NCBI GenBank assembly: GCA_900551445.1
Contig: URWA01000005.1
Coordinates: 1-64,000 of the forward strand
Direction of reading: 5' to 3'
DNA: 64,000 bases
Source of the DNA: an uncultured Bacteroides sp.
GTDB taxonomy: Bacteria; Bacteroidota; Bacteroidia; Bacteroidales; Bacteroidaceae
The position numbers and the translations under genes are program-made. Shown piece after piece: positions 23,291-32,772 of the stretch. The first letter of the stretch is position 1. Every line of letters starts with the position of its first letter. The notes beneath the pieces were generated by a model. It saw nothing but the letters and a program-made list of their open reading frames with translations. It searched no databases and was not told where the DNA came from.

Positions 23291-25069
23291 TTATTCGGCG
23301 ATTTCCACCCGGTTCACTTTCTCCAGCAGGAAGCGGTTCTGGTTCCAGTGGAAGGGCTTGTAGTCGGTATTGGTGTGGATGCGGTTGCGTTTGAAGACCA
23401 GTCCGTCTACCGACTTGGCATAGAGGATGGGCAGGTCGAAGGTCTCAAATTCGTTGTCCGTAATCTGGATGGCTCCCGGTTTTCCTCCGTGGAAATACTT
23501 CACCTGATGTTCCAAATCGGGGATTTCCGGATAAATGGAAATCACGGCATTGGTAAACTGGAACATGTTGGTCAGGGCGTTCACAAACCGGTTGTGGCGG
23601 ATAATCACTTCGCGGCAGGCTCCTGTCTCATACCAGCCGTTGCAGTCGCCGCACAGCAGGATAGCAGTTCCGGAGGTATGGTCAAACAGATTGTGTTCCA
23701 CTACAGTCTTTCGGGGCGTGCTGAACAGAGAACCTCTGGCACGGTTGTTCCGAATGGTGTTGTGGGCAAAATACACTTCGGGTGTCCAGGTCAGGTTTTC
23801 AATGCCGAAGGCTTCCTGGTCGTTCAGTTCCTCGGGCAACGGTTGCTGGAAACGGATACGGAACTCCTTGGCGCCATGAGCAGTCGGCTGGTCCTGGGCC
23901 GTGATGCTTTCGATGCGGTTGGTCCCGTCCAGCAGTTCCATGGTTTGTGAGCGGATGAACTGTACCTCGTCGCCGGCAAATCCCCAGTCGAATCCCCAGG
24001 CCTGTTCGTGCATGTAACGTGCCAGGAGGGTATGGTCGTCAATCCGTTTCGTCACTTTCAGGTAGGTGCCGTGCACGTTGATGGCATCGTCCATCATCCC
24101 CTCATATACTCCGTTTACCGATACGATTTCGCCTTTGCATTGCGAGAAATGAGTGGCGTCTGCCTGTGTCGTAAAGTAGCGCGGGTCATTGTCTCCTTTC
24201 AGGCAGACACTGAAACCGTCCATGTAGATGCTGTCGCAAAGTTGTGCCAGCAGTCCCATGCCCTGTGCGTAGTGTACCTGGATGTTTTTCAGGGTGGTGT
24301 GCGTGTTATGCGACAAGAAGATGCCCGGAGTAGGACGGTCCCAGGAACGCATGGCTACCACCGTACCTTCGGGAAGGCGTTTGTCCTTCCATCGGGGTGC
24401 ATACACCAGTCCCTCACTCTCCTTGACGCAGCCTTTGGTGGGGCAGCCTATGTCGCTGGTATTATATACAATGTGGTGGCTTTTCGCTTCAAAGGCGATA
24501 CCCGACATCGGGCGCAAGGTCCATCCGTCGCCGTAGGTCTCAAAGATGGAGTCCTTGGTCAGGCGGTATTTCACCCACGAAGCGGGGCGGAAGGTGATGC
24601 CTTTGTCGCCTTCATTCTTTACAATCTGTACTTGGGCAATGTGCGGGTTTTCAAAATCGATGCTGAAGTCTTTCAACGTACAGTTTGTGCTGCGCAGCAA
24701 GGAAAGCGGAATCATCTGTCCGTGGAAGATGAATTTTGCTCCGTTTCCTTCCAGTGTGACGGATTGCAGGTCTTCCAATGCCAGACCTACCTTCTTGGGG
24801 TTGGCTTGGTCGTGGTTGGAAATATAATATGTACGTTCTGCCGCTTCTTCCGGATAGAAGTGATACGTTCCACTTTGGAAGCGTAATATCAGTGTCTCGC
24901 CTTTCTTGGCCTCTTTTTTGATTTTGGCCAACGCTCTTTCCATGCGGGCCGACATGTTGCTTTTCTTCCCGGGGGTAATGCCGAACCGGGCCATGTTATA
25001 CACTTGCTGGGCAGATAGGGGCAGGCAGAGGGCCGTGGCCAGCAGCAGACATCCTAGTTTTATTCTCAT
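23291..25069 (-). CDS. GH110 alpha-1,3-galactosidase (GlaA/GlaB type)
   Basis: The 592-residue exported enzyme (signal peptide ending near LSAQ) is a right-handed beta-helix protein of the GH110 type, which releases terminal alpha-1,3-linked galactose from blood-group-B and related glycans without needing metal. Family-like stretches are ISNHDQANPKKVGLALEDLQ, NCTLKDFSIDFENPHIAQVQ, VVAMRSWDRPTPGIFLS and GMMDDAINVHGTYLKVT, the last containing paired aspartates in the likely active site. It is downstream of susC and susD, so it forms a small host-glycan utilisation locus. Whether it accepts only fucosylated B antigen (GlaA) or also linear alpha-Gal (GlaB) cannot be told by eye. Confidence 0.9.
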   Translation of the reverse strand: MRIKLGCLLLATALCLPLSAQQVYNMARFGITPGKKSNMSARMERALAKIKKEAKKGETLILRFQSGTYHFYPEEAAERTYYISNHDQANPKKVGLALEDLQSVTLEGNGAKFIFHGQMIPLSLLRSTNCTLKDFSIDFENPHIAQVQIVKNEGDKGITFRPASWVKYRLTKDSIFETYGDGWTLRPMSGIAFEAKSHHIVYNTSDIGCPTKGCVKESEGLVYAPRWKDKRLPEGTVVAMRSWDRPTPGIFLSHNTHTTLKNIQVHYAQGMGLLAQLCDSIYMDGFSVCLKGDNDPRYFTTQADATHFSQCKGEIVSVNGVYEGMMDDAINVHGTYLKVTKRIDDHTLLARYMHEQAWGFDWGFAGDEVQFIRSQTMELLDGTNRIESITAQDQPTAHGAKEFRIRFQQPLPEELNDQEAFGIENLTWTPEVYFAHNTIRNNRARGSLFSTPRKTVVEHNLFDHTSGTAILLCGDCNGWYETGACREVIIRHNRFVNALTNMFQFTNAVISIYPEIPDLEHQVKYFHGGKPGAIQITDNEFETFDLPILYAKSVDGLVFKRNRIHTNTDYKPFHWNQNRFLLEKVNRVEIAE

Positions 25070-25112
25070 AGTTTATGGTTTTTGGGTATAAAGTTACACT
25101 TTTTTAAAATAA

Positions 25113-25159
25113 GAAAGGTTGCCAAGCAGTGCGTTAATCGTATCACTTGTCAACCTTTC
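25113..25159 (-). terminator. hairpin between susD and the GH110 gene
   Basis: GAAAGGTTG pairs with CAACCTTTC and, past one mismatch, CAAG with CTTG. On the minus strand it is followed by a TTATTTTAAAAAAG stretch. It would stop or weaken readthrough from susD into the GH110 gene. Confidence 0.6.
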
Positions 25160-25189
25160 TTCATTATTTATTTATCTGTATGGAATGAA

Positions 25190-27010
25190 TTAATATCCAG
25201 GATTCTGGTCTTCTTTTAAAAGCGGGTTCACATCAATGGCGGCAGTTGGAATCGGCATCCACATCAAGCGGTCGTTCCAAGTTTTTTCTACTACCTTGTA
25301 TTTTGTCCAAGTTTGAGTCTTTGAGTCAAAGCCTCCACAAGGAGCGTATGTAGGACCATTCATGACTTTTGCACAGTAGTCTGTGCCGTAACGACGGATA
25401 TCTTCATAGCGGTGACCTTCACCTGCCAGTTCGATACGGCGTTCATTGCGTACAAAGTCGATGGCTTCATTTTTGGATAAGGAAGCGGGTACGTGTGGCA
25501 TACCGCAACGGTCACGTAACTTGTTCAGTTCAGTGGTCACTTTATCATCCCATCCGGTATTTATGATGTGAGCTTCTGCATAGGTCAGCAAGACTTCTGC
25601 ATAGCGGATCATCGGATAGTCTTCCGCACTGTTTTGTCCCTTGTAAGGAGTCAGTGACACCATTTTCCGGTAGCAGAAACCTGTCCATGATTCATTTCCG
25701 TCGGAACCGGCTTTCAAAGGATCCCACATGAAATAATAGTCACCTTGTGAGAAGTCCGTTTCTTGCCAGCCTTTCAGCGGGAACTGGATAGATGCATACA
25801 GACGACTGTCACGGTTACGGAATTCCTGCATGTAAGGAATGGATTTGATATCCAATGTCGGTACTAAAGCCAGATAGTCGGTTTGTGAAATGGATTTATA
25901 TGTACCGTTTTCTGCATCTTTTTTAGAGAAATAAGTAGTCCACATATTGGAGTAACGTTGCAATCTTTCATCAGCCGAAATTTCTGTCGGAAGGGTTTTA
26001 CCGTCAATAGTCCAGTAGCTGCTGACCAGATCCTGCATCGGCTCGTAAGAACAGTAGCCGGATCCCATTTGACTTGGACGGATATAGGTATACCGTGTCC
26101 AGTCGTTATTGTTATCATCGGCCATGTACTCTCTGGTCAAAATGTATTCCGGATTTTGAGGATTGGCGTTTTCTGCATGCCACAGAGTTTCATAGCTGAA
26201 AAGACCTTTGATGAATGCATCTTTATCAATCTCCGGATGCTGGTCAAAGTCAATGTATTTTTCCATTTCCTGTGCTTCTTTCTGTTGGGCGGCATTCAGG
26301 CTGGTAACCCGGAACAAATCGTGATGTCCTTCGCTGATGACTAATCCGGCTGACTTTTCAGCTTCTGCATAATTACCGAAATAAAGGGCGGCACGTGCAC
26401 GAAGAGCCAGAGCGGCAGCGCGTGTGATACGTCCATATTCGTAATACTTGTTGCCGTTGTATTCATCGGGTAGCAGGTCGGCTATTTCACCCAATTCCTT
26501 CAATACATAAGCCTGCACTTCTTCCTTGGAGTTGCAGCGTACTTTAGGCATGTTGTATTCGGGTACATCCTCAAAGAGGTAAGCCTTACCGAAACGAGTA
26601 ACCAATTGCAGATAGTTCCAAGCGCGGAAGAAGCGAGCTTCTGCTTTCATCCGGTCTTTTAAGGCTTGGTCCATATTGCATTGCTCTACATTCTGTAGGA
26701 AGGTATTTGCGATACGCACAGTGCTATAATCGTAACCAAAGTCGTCTCCAGCTGTGATACCGTTCATCTGAAGCAACTCATAAGGACCTTCCCACGGCTT
26801 GTGGCTGTGGGCGTTGTCGGTGTACATTTCATCCCATATATCGAAGCCGGGAAGTTGGGCATATAATCCGTTGAGGGCTGTCCAGGCATCCGCTTCGTCA
26901 GTCCAGAAGTTCTCTTTGGAAATTCCTGAGGGAGGTATGACTTCCAAATCACAGGAAGTGGCTAATGTAGCACATAAAAGTGCGGAGAAGGTAATATATT
27001 TAAGTTTCAT
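25190..27010 (-). CDS. SusD/RagB family glycan-binding lipoprotein
   Basis: SusD-type lipoproteins sit on the outer surface and form the lid of the SusC transporter. The 606-residue protein has a lipoprotein signal with the lipobox LATSC (C20), the N-terminal SusD-like region beginning ENFWTDEADAWTALNGLYAQL, a TPR-like helical domain, and the usual C-terminal ending with GEGHRYEDIRRY and a W-x-PIP segment (MWMPIPTAAID). It follows susC by 15 bases. Ligand specificity is inferred from the adjacent GH110 enzyme: alpha-galactosylated host glycans. Confidence 0.95.
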   Translation of the reverse strand: MKLKYITFSALLCATLATSCDLEVIPPSGISKENFWTDEADAWTALNGLYAQLPGFDIWDEMYTDNAHSHKPWEGPYELLQMNGITAGDDFGYDYSTVRIANTFLQNVEQCNMDQALKDRMKAEARFFRAWNYLQLVTRFGKAYLFEDVPEYNMPKVRCNSKEEVQAYVLKELGEIADLLPDEYNGNKYYEYGRITRAAALALRARAALYFGNYAEAEKSAGLVISEGHHDLFRVTSLNAAQQKEAQEMEKYIDFDQHPEIDKDAFIKGLFSYETLWHAENANPQNPEYILTREYMADDNNNDWTRYTYIRPSQMGSGYCSYEPMQDLVSSYWTIDGKTLPTEISADERLQRYSNMWTTYFSKKDAENGTYKSISQTDYLALVPTLDIKSIPYMQEFRNRDSRLYASIQFPLKGWQETDFSQGDYYFMWDPLKAGSDGNESWTGFCYRKMVSLTPYKGQNSAEDYPMIRYAEVLLTYAEAHIINTGWDDKVTTELNKLRDRCGMPHVPASLSKNEAIDFVRNERRIELAGEGHRYEDIRRYGTDYCAKVMNGPTYAPCGGFDSKTQTWTKYKVVEKTWNDRLMWMPIPTAAIDVNPLLKEDQNPGY

Positions 27011-27025
27011 AATCGTTGTGAGTTT

Positions 27026-30000
27026 TTAGAATGACAGATTTACACCAAAGGCGATAGATTTTGAACCTAAAGCAGAGATACCACGACCGGTAGATGATTC
27101 AGGATCAAAGTCCTTCATGATCTTATCTGCACGCATGGTAAACAGGTTTTCTCCTGTCAGGAACAGCTTAAGGGAGGAAATGCCCCATTTGGCTGTTACG
27201 TTGTGAGGAATCATATACCCCAAGGACAATGTCTTGATACGGAAGTAATCAGAATCAAACAGTTGGTTGTCCGAGAAGTGCTTGTTGTATTCATCCATGG
27301 AAGTTCCTCCATACAGGCGTGGAACCGGTGCATGTGAGTTCGGATTTTCTTCTGTCCAGCGTTGCAGGTGATATTTTCTCGGGTTGGAGTTCAACATAAA
27401 GGCAAACACCTGTTCTGATTCAAAGGCTACGCTGGTACCTGACACACCTTGTCCAAAGGCACTCAGTTCCCAGTTTTTCCATTGCAAGCTGATATTAATA
27501 CCATACGTGAAGTCGGGTACATCTTTTCCAATGATGGTACGGTCGTCATCAGTGATGGAGGCATCTACTTCATCTTCTCCTTCTTCGAGGTCGCAATAGT
27601 ATTTCACACCTTCACGTTGAGGCACGTATTTCAGGTCACCTGCTTGAGGATGGCGACCGTATACGTAGTAACGTCCGGCATCGATTTCTTCTTGTGTGTA
27701 CAGTCCGTCTGTTTTCAATCCGTAGAATGAACCGATGGATTCACCTTCCTTCAAAATGTAGCGTATGTTGTCACCGCCATTTTGAATCATATTGTCAGAA
27801 CCTGCCAGGTTAGTAATCTTATTGTTGTTGGTGGCAATGTTGGCACTGATAGAATAAGAGAAATCTCCAATCTGGTTTCGATGAGTGACGGCCAGTTCAA
27901 AACCTTTGTTGCGTACTTTGGCCAGATTCATACTTGGGCTGGACCAGATACCTGTTTCACGGGCTACGTTGTATCCTAAGAGGATATCGCTGGTGTTCTT
28001 GATATAATAGTCGGCTGATAAGCTTAATTTATTGTTCAAGATGTCCAAGTCGAAACCGACATCGGCCAGTGCTACAGTTTCCCATCCCAGTGAGGTGTTC
28101 GGAATTTGTGCTTCCAGTACCCCTTTTACGGCTGTGTCGCTGAAGTTGTAATTGGCTCCACTTGAAAGTAACTGGAAATAATCGTAATATCCTACGTTAT
28201 TGATATTTCCCAATGTACCATAAGAAGCACGAAGTTTCATGTTGTTAATCCATTTTACCGGTTTCATGAATGATTCTTCGCTGATACGCCAGCCGGCAGA
28301 AACAGAAGGGAATACGCCCCAGCGGTTGTCTTTGTAGAAACGAGAAGAGCCATCGGCACGTACATTCACTTCCAGAAGGTAGCGATCATTGTATGAATAG
28401 TTTAGACGGCCAAAGTAAGATAACATTTTACTTTCTACAATGGAATTTCCGCTTGGCACTTCTTTGGATACTTCGTTTCCTTGTTCAATGTCCTGTAAAC
28501 CGTCGCTGGCATAATCGGTACGTTTGCTGTAGAGGCGTTCATATTGATAATGTTCATAAGAAGTACCTGCCAGCAAGTCGATGGCATGTTTTCCGAAATT
28601 CATGTCATATTTAGCAGTCAGGGTAGTCAGCAAGGTACTGTTACTGATCCAGTGCATTGCCATGGAGTTCGGGCTGCTGCTTTCTGTTCCTGGAATTGGA
28701 TTGCCTGTCTCAAATTGGTTGATGGCCGGATGATTGGCTGTGTAATTTTTAGTTTTGTATTCATAACGTCTGTAGTCCAATTGTCCGGATATAACCAGAT
28801 TTTTGATGGGTTTTATGTCGAATCCTACATCATACATGGAGTTTTCAGTGGTGCTTTTTCCCCAGTTCTTGTAGCTTAGTGCACGTAACGGGTTACCGTT
28901 CATGAACGACTGGGTGGCATCTTTACCTCCCGCAATACTTCCCCACTCTCCGTTGGACTGTTGGGCTACCATGATAGAAGGTACCATGACGAAGTTACCG
29001 ATGGAAGCGGTACCATGTTTAGTGTCCGATGAATTACGGATGTATTTGACTCCGCTTTTCAAGGTCAGCCATTTCGTGATGTCGGCCTGTACATTCAAAT
29101 CCAAGTTATAGCGGTCGCTGCTGACACCTGGCATGAAGTCGTCATTATATAAATAGCCTACACTGCTGAAAAAACGTACTTTATCGCTACCTCCACTGAA
29201 ATTCAGTGAGTGTTGGGTGGTAAGAATATGTTTGTCCAGCACTAGGTCTGCCCAGTTGGTATTAGGGTAATAATCTGGTTTGCTTCCATCTCTGAACCAT
29301 TGAATTTCCTCGTCGCTATAAGCCTGGTTCTTACCTCCTTCTGGGTTGGCGTTATATCGGGATTCGTTCAACAAGGTAGCATAGTCCCAAGAATCCAATA
29401 CGTCTGGCAGGTAGGTAGGCATTTTCATACCGACCAGTCCGCTGTAGGATACATTCATTTTCTCTTTCTTTCCCTGCTTGGTAGTTACCAGTACCACACC
29501 GTATGCGGCACGTGAACCGTAAATAGAAGAGGAAGCGGCATCTTTTAAAAATGAGATGGATTCGATGCTGTTCGGGTCGAGGTTGGAGAAGAACGTGGCA
29601 TCGGCAATGGCTCCGTCGATGACATACAACGGTTCTGAAGTTCCCAAGTTACCGCGTCCACGAAAGTTGATGCTCGGGCTTGAACCTGGGCGGGAGATGA
29701 CTGTAACACCAGGTACAGTACCTTGTACGGCCGACAATACGTTGCTTTGTACACGGTCTTTGATTTCGTCTGTGCTGACAGAGGCAACCGAGCCGGTCAG
29801 GTTGACTTTCTTCTGTGTGCCGTAGCCCACTACCACTACTTCATCCAATACTTCTGTATCTTCTTTCAGGGTTACAGTGATAGGCTGTCCTTCCCACTGA
29901 ATGGTTTGTGTGGCATATCCGATGTAAGAGATGACGATGGTAGCTCCTTTGGCCACATTGTTTAAAGAGAATTCTCCGTCCAGATTGGTGATAACTCCAT

Positions 30001-30196
30001 TTGTGGTACCTTTCACCATTACAGAAGCACCGATTACAGGTTCTCCTGTGGCATCTTTTACTACACCTTTACAAACTGAAGTTTGTTGAGTAATTTGCAA
30101 GTGGGTCGCTTCAGCGGCCAGTGTGGTACTTCCTAATCCGGAAGCTACACTCATGACAAATAGCATGGCGCCCACAGACTTGAAATGTTTTGTCAT
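27026..30196 (-). CDS. SusC/RagA family TonB-linked outer-membrane transporter
   Basis: The 1056-residue protein imports oligosaccharides across the outer membrane using TonB energy. After a signal peptide comes a carboxypeptidase-regulatory-like domain (GVVKDATGEPVIGASVMVKG at about 43-62, DGEFSLNNV), the TonB-box region EVVVVGYGTQKK, the plug (NPDSIESISFLKDAASSS-like segment, then SIYGSRAAYGVVLVTTK) and a 22-strand barrel to the end. It has no STN signalling domain, unlike the second SusC in the window, so regulation is unlikely to run through an ECF sigma/FecR pair. No regulator gene lies next to it. Confidence 0.96.
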   Translation of the reverse strand: MTKHFKSVGAMLFVMSVASGLGSTTLAAEATHLQITQQTSVCKGVVKDATGEPVIGASVMVKGTTNGVITNLDGEFSLNNVAKGATIVISYIGYATQTIQWEGQPITVTLKEDTEVLDEVVVVGYGTQKKVNLTGSVASVSTDEIKDRVQSNVLSAVQGTVPGVTVISRPGSSPSINFRGRGNLGTSEPLYVIDGAIADATFFSNLDPNSIESISFLKDAASSSIYGSRAAYGVVLVTTKQGKKEKMNVSYSGLVGMKMPTYLPDVLDSWDYATLLNESRYNANPEGGKNQAYSDEEIQWFRDGSKPDYYPNTNWADLVLDKHILTTQHSLNFSGGSDKVRFFSSVGYLYNDDFMPGVSSDRYNLDLNVQADITKWLTLKSGVKYIRNSSDTKHGTASIGNFVMVPSIMVAQQSNGEWGSIAGGKDATQSFMNGNPLRALSYKNWGKSTTENSMYDVGFDIKPIKNLVISGQLDYRRYEYKTKNYTANHPAINQFETGNPIPGTESSSPNSMAMHWISNSTLLTTLTAKYDMNFGKHAIDLLAGTSYEHYQYERLYSKRTDYASDGLQDIEQGNEVSKEVPSGNSIVESKMLSYFGRLNYSYNDRYLLEVNVRADGSSRFYKDNRWGVFPSVSAGWRISEESFMKPVKWINNMKLRASYGTLGNINNVGYYDYFQLLSSGANYNFSDTAVKGVLEAQIPNTSLGWETVALADVGFDLDILNNKLSLSADYYIKNTSDILLGYNVARETGIWSSPSMNLAKVRNKGFELAVTHRNQIGDFSYSISANIATNNNKITNLAGSDNMIQNGGDNIRYILKEGESIGSFYGLKTDGLYTQEEIDAGRYYVYGRHPQAGDLKYVPQREGVKYYCDLEEGEDEVDASITDDDRTIIGKDVPDFTYGINISLQWKNWELSAFGQGVSGTSVAFESEQVFAFMLNSNPRKYHLQRWTEENPNSHAPVPRLYGGTSMDEYNKHFSDNQLFDSDYFRIKTLSLGYMIPHNVTAKWGISSLKLFLTGENLFTMRADKIMKDFDPESSTGRGISALGSKSIAFGVNLSF

Positions 30197-30230
30197 AACG
30201 AATAGGTTAAAGGTTTATTTTAAACTGGTG

Positions 30231-30238
30231 CAAATATA
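30231..30238 (-). promoter_or_regulatory. -7 box of the susC-susD operon
   Basis: On the minus strand this reads TATATTTG, a TAnnTTTG match about 35 bases before the susC start codon. No clear -33 element is seen, which could mean that an activator is needed. Confidence 0.4.
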
Positions 30239-30390
30239 TGTAATTTTTAAATATGCCGTTGTAATTACAATAAAAAATTATTATTTACTTCGATAAAAGC
30301 ATATATATTTTATAATTAATGAATATATATTTGGTTTTTTGTGTTTTTGGACAAATTAGAAAAAGAATATTTATTGGGGAAGACATAAAA

Positions 30391-30426
30391 AATCCCCGGT
30401 ACTTCATATATAGAGTACTGGGGATT
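30391..30426 (-). terminator. terminator of the FKBP gene pair
   Basis: AATCCCCGGTACT pairs with AGTACTGGGGATT (one G-T wobble). On the minus strand the stem is followed by six thymines, and on the plus strand by GTTATTTTT, so it can work both ways. Confidence 0.75.
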
Positions 30427-30452
30427 GTTATTTTTAGAGAATCGGGAAAAGG

Positions 30453-31307
30453 TTATTTCTCAATTTCCACCAGTTCTACTTCGAAAATCAGTGTAGAGAA
30501 CGGTTTGATTTTGCCAGCTTCCTGTGCACCGTATCCCAGTTCCTGCGGAATGTACAATTCCCATTTAGAACCTACCGGCATCATCTTCAGGGCTTCTGTC
30601 CATCCTGGAATCACACGGCCAACAGCCAATGTGATAGGTTCTTTGGAGCTGTCGAATTCCGTACCGTCAATCAGGGTACCTTTGTAGTTTACTTTCACGC
30701 GTGAAGTGTCGGCCGGAATAGCACCTGTACCTTTGGTGATGATTTTATATTGCAAACCGCTGGCTGTAGTCTGAACACCTTCTTTTGTCTTGTTCTTGGT
30801 CAGGAATTCTTCGTTCTGTTTCTTGTAGTCTGCATATTTGGCTTCCAGAGCTTTTGATTTGATTAAGTCTGCTTTCAGACGTACGTAAACAGCTGCAGAA
30901 TCTACCGGTACCAGACCTTGTTTCTTTACAGTAGCGATAAATCCAGCCAGGAAGTTTTCCTTGCTCAGTGACTGAGTAGAGTCCTGTCCGAAAATCTGGC
31001 GGTTGTTGTAGTCGAACATGTCACCGCTGATTTGCTGGCCAATCTGCATACCTGCCAGGTAAGCTTTCTGTTTGGCATCTGTTTCCTTGCAGCCCTGTTC
31101 CAGACCTTTGATGAAGTCGGCTACGTATGCTGAATCAACGCCCAGACGGCCTTGTACATATTCCATCAATCCCTGAGTGTTGGTTACACCCATCATATAA
31201 GACAAAGAGTCTACGTCGCTTTTCAGGTTGGCTTTCGGGCCTTGTGCTGTACATGATGCCAGGCTGGCTGCAGCGGCAAGCATCATAAAAAATGTACCTT
31301 TTTTCAT
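30453..31307 (-). CDS. FKBP-type peptidyl-prolyl isomerase, lipoprotein
   Basis: The 284-residue protein has a lipoprotein signal (SLASC), a helical Mip/FkpA-like dimerisation part (about 30-180) and a C-terminal FKBP isomerase domain starting near TASGLQYKIITKG with the hallmark GTLIDGTEFDSS and a final ELVEI strand. It would help fold envelope proteins in the periplasm. It is 12 bases downstream of a second, shorter FKBP gene and is probably co-transcribed with it. Confidence 0.94.
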   Translation of the reverse strand: MKKGTFFMMLAAAASLASCTAQGPKANLKSDVDSLSYMMGVTNTQGLMEYVQGRLGVDSAYVADFIKGLEQGCKETDAKQKAYLAGMQIGQQISGDMFDYNNRQIFGQDSTQSLSKENFLAGFIATVKKQGLVPVDSAAVYVRLKADLIKSKALEAKYADYKKQNEEFLTKNKTKEGVQTTASGLQYKIITKGTGAIPADTSRVKVNYKGTLIDGTEFDSSKEPITLAVGRVIPGWTEALKMMPVGSKWELYIPQELGYGAQEAGKIKPFSTLIFEVELVEIEK

Positions 31308-31319
31308 TTGCTTCGTTAT

Positions 31320-31904
31320 TTATAATACTTCAATTAATTCAACTTCGAAAATAAGTGTGCTGTGGGGCGGAATCATTTCGCCGGCTCCCTGCGCACCGTA
31401 AGCCAGTTCCGACGGGATGTAGAGTTTCCACTTGGCACCTTCCGACATCAGCTGCAGTGCTTCTACCCAGCCTTTGATGACCTGGTTTACACCGAATACA
31501 GCCGGTTCGCCACGCTTGATGGAGCTGTCGAACAGGGTTCCGTCAATCAGCGTACCTTCATAGTGGCAGCGTACACGGTCGGTAGCTTTCGGCTTCTTGC
31601 CGTTACCTTCCTTGATTACTTCATACTGCAATCCGCTAGGCAGGGTTACTACATTCGGGTTTTTCTTGTTTTCTTCCAGGAATGCTTTTCCTTTTGCTAT
31701 GTTTTCTGCGTTGGTCTTCTCCTCCAGTTCCATGAAGAACTTGTTCACGATTTCACGTGCTTCTGTATGAGAAATAGCAGTCTGATTTCCTTCCAATACG
31801 TCTTTGATAGCCTGTGCAAAGTCATTTACATCGATAGAGCGGGCGCCCATGCTGAACAGGTTTTGGCCAATCCCCAGACCAATGGCGTAACTAAATTTAT
31901 CCAT
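31320..31904 (-). CDS. FKBP-type peptidyl-prolyl isomerase, short form
   Basis: The 194-residue isomerase consists of a helical N-terminal domain (FSYAIGLGIGQNL, then IVNKFFMELEEKT) and an FKBP domain from about residue 90 (LPSGLQYEVIKEG, GTLIDGTLFDSS). It lacks an evident signal peptide, in contrast to the lipoprotein paralogue just downstream, so it may act in the cytoplasm. Its FKBP domain is clearly similar to that of the neighbour, pointing to an old duplication. Confidence 0.93.
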   Translation of the reverse strand: MDKFSYAIGLGIGQNLFSMGARSIDVNDFAQAIKDVLEGNQTAISHTEAREIVNKFFMELEEKTNAENIAKGKAFLEENKKNPNVVTLPSGLQYEVIKEGNGKKPKATDRVRCHYEGTLIDGTLFDSSIKRGEPAVFGVNQVIKGWVEALQLMSEGAKWKLYIPSELAYGAQGAGEMIPPHSTLIFEVELIEVL

Positions 31905-31941
31905 AAATGAATCTTGTATTAAAATGTGAATTAACGGGGAG

Positions 31942-31949
31942 CAAAGGTA
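31942..31949 (-). promoter_or_regulatory. -7 box of the FKBP operon
   Basis: On the minus strand this reads TACCTTTG, a TAnnTTTG match, 37 bases before the short FKBP start codon. No TAAC repeats precede it, so it is not part of the repeat-box regulon even though the -7 sequence is the same. Confidence 0.5.
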
Positions 31950-31993
31950 TCTTTTTTCTGTGAATATGAGGAATTTTGATTGATAAATTTTCT

Positions 31994-32001
31994 TATTTTT
32001 G
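31994..32001 (+). promoter_or_regulatory. -7 box of the sirtuin gene
   Basis: TATTTTTG fits TAnnTTTG and lies 51 bases before the sirtuin start codon. A TTTTG about 16 bases further upstream could be the -33 element, somewhat too close. Confidence 0.4.
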
Positions 32002-32052
32002 GCGGGTGAACACGTTTCTAAATCATGTATCTAAAATAAGGAGGAGAAGAAT

Positions 32053-32760
32053 ATGAAAAATCTGGTTGTATTGACAGGGGCCGGCATGAGTGCGGAAAGC
32101 GGTATCAGTACGTTTCGCGATGCAGGAGGATTGTGGGACCAGTATCCGGTGGAACAGGTAGCCACTCCCGAAGGGTATGCGGCCAATCCGGAACTGGTCA
32201 TCAATTTCTACAACGACCGCCGCAAGCAGTTGCTGGAGGTGAAACCGAACCGCGGGCACGAGCTGCTGGCGGAACTGGAGAAGAACTTCCATGTGACCAT
32301 CATTACGCAGAATGTGGACAACCTGCATGAGCGTGCCGGAAGCCATGAGGTGATTCACCTGCACGGTGAGCTGACCAAGGTGACTTCCAGTTACAATCCC
32401 AATGACCCGCGTTATATCAAGGAACTCCGTCCGGATGAATATGAAGTGAAGATGGGCGACAAGGCGGGCGACGGTTCCCAGCTGCGTCCGTTCATCGTCT
32501 GGTTCGGCGAGGCGGTGCCCATGATTGAAAAGGCCATTGAGTATGTGGAGAAGGCCGATATCTTTGCCATTATCGGGACCTCCCTGAATGTTTATCCGGC
32601 GGCAGGCCTGCTGAATTACGTGTGCGACGGGGTGCCGGTTTACCTGATTGACCCGAAAGAAGTGCGTATCGCCTCCGGTCGTCCGGTGCACGTCATCCGC
32701 AAGGGAGCTTCCGAAGGAATGGAAGAATTAAAAAAAATGTTATTGAATGAAGCAAAGTAA
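32053..32760 (+). CDS. Sir2-family NAD-dependent protein deacylase lacking zinc cysteines
   Basis: The 235-residue enzyme removes acyl groups from lysines with NAD. The NAD-binding GAGMSAESGISTFRD at 9-23, TQNVDNLHERAG and the catalytic histidine in HLHGEL are intact. FYNDR contains the Tyr-x-x-Arg pair that in CobB and SIRT5 accepts succinyl- and malonyl-lysine, so desuccinylase activity is plausible. The four zinc-binding cysteines usually found between HGEL and the WFGE motif are absent; the whole protein has a single cysteine. An AGGAGG ribosome site 9 bases before the ATG is unusually strong for this phylum and fixes the start. Confidence 0.93.
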   Translation: MKNLVVLTGAGMSAESGISTFRDAGGLWDQYPVEQVATPEGYAANPELVINFYNDRRKQLLEVKPNRGHELLAELEKNFHVTIITQNVDNLHERAGSHEVIHLHGELTKVTSSYNPNDPRYIKELRPDEYEVKMGDKAGDGSQLRPFIVWFGEAVPMIEKAIEYVEKADIFAIIGTSLNVYPAAGLLNYVCDGVPVYLIDPKEVRIASGRPVHVIRKGASEGMEELKKMLLNEAK

Positions 32761-32772
32761 ACAAATTCTTTC

